From: Gammaproteobacteria bacterium
GTDB taxonomy: Bacteria; Pseudomonadota; Gammaproteobacteria; SZUA-152
NCBI GenBank assembly: GCA_030599435.1
Contig: JAUVNZ010000098.1
Span: forward strand, 1 to 6,376
DNA length: 6,376 nt
Direction: 5' to 3'
Below the pieces are notes generated by a model that saw only the letters and a list, made by a program, of their open reading frames with translations, was not told the DNA's origin and did not search any database. The number at the start of each line of letters is the position of its first letter. The stretch's first letter is position 1. Both the position numbers and the translations under genes were made by a program. Positions 1 to 5,888 of this stretch are shown piece after piece.

Positions 1-464
1 GGATAAATTCGGGGGGATTGGGGACTATGGGATTTGGTTTGCCAGCCGCAATGGGTGTGCAACTTGCTTTTCCAAAAGCACAGGTTGCCTGCGTTACTGG
101 TGAAGGCAGTATCCAGATGAATATTCAGGAGCTGTCTACCTGTATGCAACATAAATTGCCCATAAAGATAATTTGCTTAAACAATGGTTATTTAGGCATG
201 GTGCGGCAGTGGCAAGAGTTTTTTTATGATGAACGCTATTCACATTCGTATATGGATTCCCTGCCAGACTTTGTAAAGCTTGCCGAAGCGTACGGCCATG
301 TGGGTATGCAGGTAACAAAATCAGGGGATGTTGAAGCCGCGATTAAAGAAACCTTCAAACAAAAAGACCGTTTGGTATTTTTGGATATACTGACTGATCC
401 AAAAGAGAATGTTTATCCAATGGTTCCTGCAGGCGCAGGTCTGGATGAAATGATACTTATCTAA
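1..464 (+). CDS. ilvI: Acetolactate synthase large subunit, C-terminal part (5' truncated by window)
   Basis: This is the catalytic subunit of acetohydroxyacid synthase, which condenses pyruvate with pyruvate or 2-oxobutyrate using thiamine diphosphate (ThDP), FAD and Mg2+ in the cytoplasm. Only the C-terminal ThDP-binding domain is visible. The reading frame is open from base 1; bases 1-2 fit the end of the Trp codon of the family's [17 protein letters not shown] motif. The ThDP/Mg motif runs from GEGSIQMN to LNN, with Glu in place of the more common Asp of GDG, a variant I recall from Pseudomonas IlvI. The Trp of MVRQWQ, linked in the family to substrate preference and herbicide sensitivity, is present. 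The match to E. coli IlvI continues through [16 protein letters not shown] to VYPM. The C-terminus (DEMILI) is shorter than the usual WLSKTERT-type tail and ends at tandem stops TAA TAG. The TTG at 18 is internal, not a start. ilvH follows 92 bp downstream. Confidence 0.96.
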   Translation, partial: INSGGLGTMGFGLPAAMGVQLAFPKAQVACVTGEGSIQMNIQELSTCMQHKLPIKIICLNNGYLGMVRQWQEFFYDERYSHSYMDSLPDFVKLAEAYGHVGMQVTKSGDVEAAIKETFKQKDRLVFLDILTDPKENVYPMVPAGAGLDEMILI

Positions 465-485
465 TAGATAGGTTTAAGAGCCAGT

Positions 486-550
486 GCTAATAGTTAGAGT
501 TAAAGTACTAATATTTTGTGAGCTAATATTTAGATAGCTAATATTTAGAG
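486..550 (+). repeat. Degenerate AT-rich direct repeats between ilvI and ilvH
   Basis: Four related 14-mers start at 486, 507, 522 and 537 with consensus GCTAATATTTAGAG. The last two differ only at the final base and lie exactly 15 bp apart. The final copy ends six bases before the ilvH ATG, so its terminal GAG falls where a Shine-Dalgarno sequence is expected. I see no promoter or terminator in this spacer. The role is unknown; simple slippage in AT-rich DNA is possible. Confidence 0.6.
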
Positions 551-556
551 AAAAAG

Positions 557-1051
557 ATGAGACACATTATTTCAATTTTGTTGGAAAACGAAGCCGGTGC
601 TTTGTCCCGAGTGGCAGGCCTGTTCTCTGCGCGTGGTTATAACATAGAGTCTTTAACAGTTGCGCCAACAGAGGATGTGACATTGTCACGTATGACATTG
701 GTGACGCGCGGTTCAGACGAAATTGTTGAGCAGATTACCAAGCAGCTAAATAAACTGATTGATGTGGTGAAACTGGTAGATCTTACTGAAGGCCCTCACA
801 TCGAACGAGAAATGTTGATGATCAAGGTTAAGGCGACGAATAGTGACTCTCGCGAGGAAATAAATCGCCTGGTAGATATTTTTCGCGGCCGCATTATTGA
901 TGTAACGGCTACCAGTTACACTATTGAACTTACTGGTAAAGGTAACAAGTTGGATGCTTTTATAAGCTCGCTTGATAATACACCGATACTTGAGACAGTA
1001 CGATCAGGTGTTTCTGGCATCTCGCGTGGCCCGAAAAGTTTACATATCTGA
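557..1051 (+). CDS. ilvH: Acetolactate synthase small (regulatory) subunit
   Basis: This is the regulatory subunit of acetohydroxyacid synthase; it binds the IlvI catalytic subunit, raises its activity and confers valine feedback inhibition. The 164 residues match E. coli IlvH (163) closely from end to end. An N-terminal ACT domain covers about residues 1-76 (LLENEAGALSRVAGLFSARGYNIESL). The C-terminal half (IEREMLMIKV to GISRGPKSL) is the second domain, which contacts the catalytic subunit. Asn11, Gly14 and Ser17, positions tied to valine binding or feedback resistance in E. coli IlvH, are all retained, so valine-sensitive enzyme is expected. The ATG is preceded by GAGAAAAAG, a weak ribosome-binding site (RBS) that partly falls in the upstream repeat. 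It follows ilvI in the same direction and is probably co-transcribed and translated with it. Confidence 0.97.
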   Translation: MRHIISILLENEAGALSRVAGLFSARGYNIESLTVAPTEDVTLSRMTLVTRGSDEIVEQITKQLNKLIDVVKLVDLTEGPHIEREMLMIKVKATNSDSREEINRLVDIFRGRIIDVTATSYTIELTGKGNKLDAFISSLDNTPILETVRSGVSGISRGPKSLHI

Positions 1052-1096
1052 ATATAATCTTATTTAGAAACCTTATTTAATAATAACGATTAAATG

Positions 1097-1123
1097 TTCG
1101 CATCCCAGAAGGGTTTGAGCGAA
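1097..1123 (+). promoter_or_regulatory. Inverted repeat in the ilvH-ilvC spacer
   Basis: TTCGC at 1097-1101 is complementary to GCGAA at 1119-1123, and CCC at 1104-1106 to GGG at 1111-1113 around an AGAA loop, giving an interrupted hairpin about 40 bases before the ilvC start. It is followed by an A-rich tract rather than a T-run, so it is not an intrinsic terminator on the + strand. A perfect TATAAT lies at 1053-1058 just after the ilvH stop, but no convincing -35 box is found at the correct distance. A processing site or a weak regulatory element is possible. Confidence 0.3.
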
Positions 1124-1146
1124 TAAAAAGTATTTAAAGAATTTGA

Positions 1147-2181
<1,035 letters not shown>

Positions 2182-2194
2182 ATCAAAAAATGAC

Positions 2195-2229
2195 AAAAGG
2201 GGTGAGGCAATTGTTTCGCCCCTTTTTTT
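2195..2229 (+). terminator. Intrinsic terminator of the ilvIHC unit
   Basis: AAAAGGGGTGAGGC (2195-2208) pairs along its whole 14-base length with GTTTCGCCCCTTTT (2213-2226), with three G-U pairs and an AATT tetraloop. The T-run spans 2223-2229. The position immediately after the ilvC stop fits transcription termination. The terminator also overlaps the 5' end of the longest possible reading frame of the next gene, which argues for the later start of that gene. Confidence 0.92.
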
Positions 2230-2270
2230 CATCACCCCATTCTTATTTTCCTATTATTCAGACAGAAAAC

Positions 2271-2981
2271 ATGCTTGCCTACCACTATCCGTTGATTGCA
2301 CGTGAGGGTTGGGTCTGGATTGCATTGTCGATCATTGCTGCCGGTATAGCCTACGTCAATGTTGGTGTATTCAGTGCACCATTATGGATCCTGGCATTCT
2401 TTTTAATTTTTTTGTTTCGTGATCCCCATAGAAAGATACCGGCGTTTCCTTTGGGGATAGTGTGCCCCGTGGATGGAAAAGTGGTAGTCGTAGAAGAAGT
2501 GCACGATGCTTATATGGATCGATCCGCTATGTGTATTAGTGTCAAAATGGGTTTTACCAGTGTTTATTCTGCACATAACCCTATGGAAGGAAAAATAATG
2601 GAGCAATGGCTGGAAACTCCTCGAAAAATTGCTCCTGTTACTAAAGTTACTACTATAGTTAATAATAGTGAGCCCGCTAATTATGTAGTCACTTATGCTC
2701 AGTGGGTACAAAGTGATGAAAAAGATGATGTTGTGCTGGTCATTGAGGCGAACACTTTTTTACCGCGGCCGCAATGTTATGCACAGAGTGGTGAGCGTAT
2801 AGGTCAGGGTCAGCGGTGTGCTTTTCTACGATTTGGTACCCAGGTTGATGTATTGATGCCAATTTCCACGCGTATAGATGTAAATGTTGGTGACAAAGTA
2901 CTTGCTGGTGAGGATGTTATTGCAACACTGGTTAGAGCGAGTGCTAATTCGCAGTCTCAAACAAATGTGGTGAGCGCCTAA
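2271..2981 (+). CDS. Phosphatidylserine decarboxylase family protein with substituted active-site residues
   Basis: The protein belongs to the short, archaeal-type phosphatidylserine decarboxylase (Psd) family, whose active members self-cleave at FG-Ser to make a pyruvoyl group and convert phosphatidylserine to phosphatidylethanolamine. With the ATG at 2271 it has 236 residues, beginning with the family's YPLIAREGW. An earlier in-frame ATG at 2190 would only translate the terminator. A hydrophobic hairpin lies at about 14-50, followed by FRDP (49-52) and PVDGKV (Asp68). The cleavage motif reads RFGTQVDVLMP, with Thr190 where Ser is expected. The VHxNRxP motif reads VYSAHNP, with Tyr99 at the usual His. 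The STENER segment is also unrecognisable. The scaffold is therefore kept while catalytic motifs are lost, so a non-catalytic or altered role is inferred. The start has a poor RBS. pssA follows 102 bp downstream, consistent with a phospholipid context. Confidence 0.85.
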   Translation: MLAYHYPLIAREGWVWIALSIIAAGIAYVNVGVFSAPLWILAFFLIFLFRDPHRKIPAFPLGIVCPVDGKVVVVEEVHDAYMDRSAMCISVKMGFTSVYSAHNPMEGKIMEQWLETPRKIAPVTKVTTIVNNSEPANYVVTYAQWVQSDEKDDVVLVIEANTFLPRPQCYAQSGERIGQGQRCAFLRFGTQVDVLMPISTRIDVNVGDKVLAGEDVIATLVRASANSQSQTNVVSA

Positions 2982-3083
2982 ATATTAGGTTGGATATTTT
3001 AGTTTGGAAATGATTTGTTAAGAACTGCTAGTTAAAAACCACAAAAATTAGACACAACTGATATTTAAGACGATAGTCAACTT

Positions 3084-3899
3084 ATGAATACCAAAGAAAG
3101 ACGCAAAAGCGATAAGCCTGATAAGAAACGACGTCGTGGCATCTATTTATTACCGAATCTGTTTACAACGGGTTGCTTGTTTGCGGGTTTTTACTCCATC
3201 GTAGCTGCAATGAGTGGCCGTTTTGAGGCTGCGGCGATCGCTATTTTTATTGCCATGATTATGGATGGGCTCGATGGCCGTGTTGCACGCCTGACCAATA
3301 CCCAAAGTGCCTTTGGTGCAGAGTATGACAGTCTGGCTGATATGGTTTCCTTTGGCCTTGCACCCGCCCTGGTAGTGTACGTCTGGCTGTTGTCTGATTT
3401 AGGGAAGCTGGGCTGGTTGGCTGCATTTGTATATACAGCGGGAACTGCTTTGCGTCTTGCGCGGTTTAATACTCAGGTTGGTCGAGCAGATAAACGTTAT
3501 TTTCAGGGTTTGGCGAGTCCAGCGGCAGCTGCAGTTATTGCAGGTATGGTGTGGGTGGGACAGGACTATGATTTAGATGGACGTAAGATAACCATGGTAG
3601 CCGCCATTATAACGGTCATGTTAGGCGTGTTTATGGTCAGTAATGTGCGCTATCGTAGTTTCAAAGACCTCGATCTCAAGGGCCGAGTTCCATTTGTTGC
3701 AATCCTCGTTGTTGTGCTGGTGTTCGTGCTGATTTCTATTGACCCACCACAGATTTTATTTGCTGGATTTAGTGTGTACGCACTCTCTGGGCCAGTAATA
3801 ACATTGATTACCCTAAGACGCAGACGTGCCGAACGTAAAGTTCATAGTCAGTCCAGAAGTGGCCATCCTCCAGCGGATGAGGATAAGTCAGAAGAATAG
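3084..3899 (+). CDS. pssA: CDP-diacylglycerol-serine O-phosphatidyltransferase (type II, membrane)
   Basis: It transfers phosphatidyl from CDP-diacylglycerol to L-serine, releasing CMP and making phosphatidylserine in the inner membrane. The complete CDP-alcohol phosphatidyltransferase signature is present: Asp61, Asp64-Gly65, Ala68-Arg69, Gly78, Asp82 and Asp86. The 271 residues start with a lysine/arginine-rich cytoplasmic segment (1-19) followed by RGIYLLPNLFTT and about six to eight hydrophobic segments (near 29-43, 47-60, 92-121, 146-158, 168-185, 203-218 and 223-243). They end in a charged hydrophilic tail. The sequence closely resembles the Pseudomonas integral-membrane PssA that sits next to ilvC there, rather than the peripheral E. 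coli enzyme. The ATG at 3084 has only a weak RBS. No intrinsic terminator is seen after its stop. The Psd-like gene upstream would be the next step in the pathway if active. Confidence 0.96.
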   Translation: MNTKERRKSDKPDKKRRRGIYLLPNLFTTGCLFAGFYSIVAAMSGRFEAAAIAIFIAMIMDGLDGRVARLTNTQSAFGAEYDSLADMVSFGLAPALVVYVWLLSDLGKLGWLAAFVYTAGTALRLARFNTQVGRADKRYFQGLASPAAAAVIAGMVWVGQDYDLDGRKITMVAAIITVMLGVFMVSNVRYRSFKDLDLKGRVPFVAILVVVLVFVLISIDPPQILFAGFSVYALSGPVITLITLRRRRAERKVHSQSRSGHPPADEDKSEE

Positions 3900-3942
3900 T
3901 TTGATTTTTGGCTATTATTTGGATGATAAGAGATAGAATTTC

Positions 3943-3971
3943 TTGAAAGAATGAATATTGGCCGCTATAGT
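3943..3971 (+). promoter_or_regulatory. Probable sigma70 promoter of the leuA leader
   Basis: TTGAAA (3943-3948) and TATAGT (3966-3971) each match five of six consensus bases and are separated by exactly 17 bases. Transcription would start near 3978, about 23 bases ahead of the leader-peptide ATG at 4001. The site lies 44 bp after pssA and gives leuA its own start, which fits the leader architecture downstream. Confidence 0.7.
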
Positions 3972-4000
3972 GAGTACAAATCTACGAGATAAATATTGAT

Positions 4001-4102
4001 ATGACCGATTTGCACCACAATTCTTCTCATCAAATGCCTGTCAGGCAGATGGAGTTGTGTGCTGATCTTTTTGCTACTTCGCTTCTACGTCTGCTGCCTT
4101 AG
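4001..4102 (+). CDS. Putative leucine-rich leader peptide of leuA (33 aa)
   Basis: A 33-codon ORF starts 30 bases after the -10 box of the promoter above and ends about 230 bases before leuA. It contains seven leucines, four of them in the closing run LLRLLP-stop, encoded CTT CTA CGT CTG CTG CCT TAG, including a CTA codon that is often rare. The N-terminal half (MTDLHHNSSHQMPVRQME) has no recognisable domain. The position, size and clustered leucine codons match the known logic of amino-acid leader peptides, in which ribosome stalling on scarce charged tRNA-Leu changes the fold of the leader RNA and raises expression of the downstream gene. The RBS is weak (CGAGA at 3985-3989). I do not recognise this exact peptide from E. 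coli leuL, so the assignment rests on composition and context. It could also be a chance ORF, though the Leu cluster beside a stop makes that less likely. Confidence 0.7.
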   Translation: MTDLHHNSSHQMPVRQMELCADLFATSLLRLLP

Positions 4103-4129
4103 GGCAGACAAACTTACTCCCACAACTTT
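4016..4129 (+). promoter_or_regulatory. Candidate attenuator: mutually exclusive pairings in the leuA leader RNA
   Basis: Segment GGAGTTGTG (4051-4059) can pair with CACAATTCT (4016-4024) upstream or with CACAACTTT (4121-4129) downstream. The first stem would enclose a small TGCCT-GTC-AGGCA hairpin (4035-4047). Across the leucine codons and stop, GTCTGC (4089-4094) pairs with GCAGAC (4104-4109); alternatively CTGCC (4094-4098) pairs with GGCAG (4103-4107) or with GGCAG at 4044-4048. A ribosome stalled on the Leu codons would cover this last hairpin. Pairings were found by eye and no folding energies were computed. No T-run follows, so the output could be Rho-dependent termination or translational control. 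Confidence 0.45.
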
Positions 4130-4136
4130 ACAATCC
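4108..4136 (+). other. G-free, C-containing tract after the leader peptide stop
   Basis: Twenty-nine consecutive bases contain no G and eleven C. It begins right after the leader stop-codon hairpin. Such C-over-G single-stranded stretches resemble Rho-loading sites, which would explain an attenuator that lacks an intrinsic terminator. It overlaps the downstream pairing segment at 4121-4129. The functional reading is inference. Confidence 0.35.
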
Positions 4137-4160
4137 GTGCTGCGCCTGTTCGTAGTTATT

Positions 4161-4199
4161 AACTATAGTTACAAACTATAGATATCAACTATAGTGATC
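4161..4199 (+). repeat. Three 13-bp tandem units, each opening with AACTATAG
   Basis: Perfect AACTATAG copies start at 4161, 4174 and 4187, a strict 13-bp period. The first lies in the palindrome AACTATAGTT and overlaps another near-palindrome, TAGTTA-T-TAACTA (4153-4165). CTATAG also occurs at 3965-3970 within the leader promoter (sharing CTATAGTGA with the third copy) and at 4308-4313 just before leuA. The repeated TATAGT/TATAGA hexamers resemble -10 boxes, but no good -35 boxes precede them. A regulator-binding array or weak promoters are possible. Confidence 0.6.
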
Positions 4200-4227
4200 A
4201 GCGGTGTGACTCATTTCCAGGCTGATC
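4196..4227 (+). repeat. Inverted repeat GATCAGC/GCTGATC upstream of leuA
   Basis: GATCAGC (4196-4202) and GCTGATC (4221-4227) are perfect 7-base inverted repeats around an 18-base loop. They lie inside a longer-range complement, TGCTGCG (4138-4144) with CGCAGCA (4239-4245). A competing hairpin, CAGG (4218-4221) with CCTG (4227-4230), would disrupt the first stem. No T-run follows, so this is not an intrinsic terminator. The rest of the spacer up to 4317 shows nothing else I can name. Confidence 0.4.
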
Positions 4228-4319
4228 CTGCCGACTGTCGCAGCAAATATGATAAAAAATCTTTGATGTGTGTGACTGAAAATTACTTTTACCACTGATA
4301 AGATGGTCTATAGATAGAT

Positions 4320-4323
4320 GGAG
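4320..4323 (+). promoter_or_regulatory. leuA: Ribosome-binding site that sets the leuA start
   Basis: GGAG ends six bases before the ATG at 4330, which is ideal spacing. An in-frame ATG at 4318 overlaps this element (its first two codons contain it) and has no RBS of its own, so 4330 is preferred. Confidence 0.75.
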
Positions 4324-4329
4324 CCTGAC

Positions 4330-5868
4330 ATGAGTGACCAGTTAATAATATTTGATACTACCTTGCGCGACGGGGAGCAGAGCCCCGGTGCTTCGATGAC
4401 GCGTGATGAAAAAGTGCGTATCGCCAAAGCTCTGGAAAAAATGCGTGTTGATGTGATTGAGGCGGGGTTCCCTGTTGCCAGTGAGGGTGATTTTTCCGCA
4501 GTTAAAGCTGTAGCGGACGTCGTCAAAGATAGTACGGTTTGTGGTCTTGCCCGTGCCTTGGATAAAGATATAGACAGGGTAGGAGAAGCATTGAAGGGCG
4601 CTAATTCTGCACGCATTCATACCTTTATTGCCACATCACCCATACACATGAAAATGAAATTACGTATGGAGCCGGATACGGTGTTGAAACAGGCAGTCCA
4701 TGCGGTTAAACGGGCACGGAAATATACTGACAATGTGGAATTTTCCCCAGAGGATGCTGGCCGATCTGATCTGGACTTTCTTTGCCGCATATTGGAGGCG
4801 GTCATTGATGCTGGTGCGACCACGGTCAATATACCGGATACGGTGGGTTATAACGTACCCCAACAATTTGGCAGCTTGATAGGCAATCTCATTGAGCGTG
4901 TCCCTAATTCTGACAGGGCTGTGTTCTCTGTGCATTGTCATAATGATTTGGGTTTAGCAGTGGCCAACTCTTTGTCTGCAGTGATGAATGGTGCACGACA
5001 GGTAGAATGCACTATTAATGGTTTAGGTGAACGTGCTGGCAACGCTTCATTGGAAGAGTTGGTAATGGCTGTCAGCACGCGCCGGGATGTATTTGATTGC
5101 ACGGTTGATCATCTGGATAAAACACAAATAGTACCGTGTTCCCGTTTGGTATCGAGCATCACTGGTTTTATGGTGCAGCCTAACAAAGCTATTGTGGGCG
5201 CCAATGCTTTTGCTCATGAATCTGGCATTCATCAGGATGGTGTACTTAAAAACCGCGAGACTTACGAAATTATGCGTGCAGAAGATGTGGGCTGGAGTGC
5301 TAACCGTATGGTAATGGGGAAACACTCTGGCCGAAATGCTTTTCGAACTCGTTTGAATGAATTGGGCGTAACATTTGATTCAGAAGAAGATCTGAATGCA
5401 GCGTTTGTTCGTTTCAAAGATCTTGCAGATAAAAAACATGAAATTTTTGATGATGACTTGCAGGCAATTGTCACCGAGACAAGTCTGGAATCCGAAAACG
5501 AGCGGGTTAAGTTAGTTGGTTTAAAAGTTTGTTCGGAAACTGGCGAAACGCCACATGCGGTGATTACTTTGAATGTAGATGGCGAAGAAAAGCATGCAGC
5601 GTCCGATGGTGGCGGTCCAGTGGATGCTGCATTCAAAGCAATTGAAACTGTGATGGCTAGTGGCACCGAATTGCAATTATACTCAGTGAGCAACATTACC
5701 AGTGGTACAGATTCACAAGGTGAAGTAACTGTTCGGTTACAAAAGAATGGTAGCATTGTTAATGGGCAGGGTGCAGATACTGATATCGTAATTGCTTCGG
5801 CAAAGGCTTATATCAATGCCTTAAATAAAGTGATGGAGCCGGTAGACCGGCAACATCCACAGGTATAA
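4330..5868 (+). CDS. leuA: 2-isopropylmalate synthase
   Basis: It condenses 2-oxoisovalerate with acetyl-CoA to 2-isopropylmalate, the committed step of leucine synthesis, and is normally leucine-inhibited. From the ATG at 4330 the protein has 512 residues and opens [20 protein letters not shown], as in E. coli LeuA (523). The TIM-barrel domain holds Arg13-Asp14, the metal-binding VHCHND motif (His202, His204), [13 protein letters not shown] (Asn238) and [24 protein letters not shown], the region leading into the linker. The C-terminal regulatory domain, about 390-505, includes [14 protein letters not shown] and the [22 protein letters not shown] ending, so leucine feedback is expected. It is preceded by a leucine-rich leader ORF and followed by tandem stops and, 20 bp on, a DNA-repair gene. 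Nothing is missing or frameshifted. Confidence 0.97.
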   Translation: MSDQLIIFDTTLRDGEQSPGASMTRDEKVRIAKALEKMRVDVIEAGFPVASEGDFSAVKAVADVVKDSTVCGLARALDKDIDRVGEALKGANSARIHTFIATSPIHMKMKLRMEPDTVLKQAVHAVKRARKYTDNVEFSPEDAGRSDLDFLCRILEAVIDAGATTVNIPDTVGYNVPQQFGSLIGNLIERVPNSDRAVFSVHCHNDLGLAVANSLSAVMNGARQVECTINGLGERAGNASLEELVMAVSTRRDVFDCTVDHLDKTQIVPCSRLVSSITGFMVQPNKAIVGANAFAHESGIHQDGVLKNRETYEIMRAEDVGWSANRMVMGKHSGRNAFRTRLNELGVTFDSEEDLNAAFVRFKDLADKKHEIFDDDLQAIVTETSLESENERVKLVGLKVCSETGETPHAVITLNVDGEEKHAASDGGGPVDAAFKAIETVMASGTELQLYSVSNITSGTDSQGEVTVRLQKNGSIVNGQGADTDIVIASAKAYINALNKVMEPVDRQHPQV

Positions 5869-5888
5869 TAAGCGAAAGTTTCTGAAAC

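Noticed and set aside
18..20. TTG as a start of the first gene
   Set aside because: The frame is open to base 1 and the upstream residues match the IlvI motif [12 protein letters not shown], so this is an internal Leu codon of a truncated gene.
1053..1058. Perfect TATAAT as an ilvC promoter -10 box
   Set aside because: At 16-18 bases upstream there is only GC-rich ilvH coding sequence with no -35 resemblance, and AT-rich spacers give such hexamers by chance.
3234..3241. GCGATCGC octamer (HIP1-like)
   Set aside because: It occurs once only, inside pssA coding sequence; no repeated distribution in the window.
3951..3992. Thirteen-codon ORF (MNIGRYSEYKSTR) before the leader peptide
   Set aside because: It overlaps the proposed promoter spacer and -10 box, has no Leu codons and would start upstream of the expected transcript.
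4318..4329. Upstream in-frame ATG of leuA adding MEPD
   Set aside because: Its codons contain the GGAG ribosome-binding site for the ATG at 4330, it has no RBS of its own, and homologues begin at the MSDQ-type start.
5262..5756. 164-codon antisense ORF within leuA
   Set aside because: It is a reverse-strand shadow of a well-conserved gene, with low-complexity Ser/Thr-rich composition and no recognisable domain; the same holds for the other antisense frames.
5838..5851. GCCGG-TAGA-CCGGC hairpin near the leuA stop as a terminator
   Set aside because: It lies inside the coding sequence, the stem is five pairs and no T-run follows.
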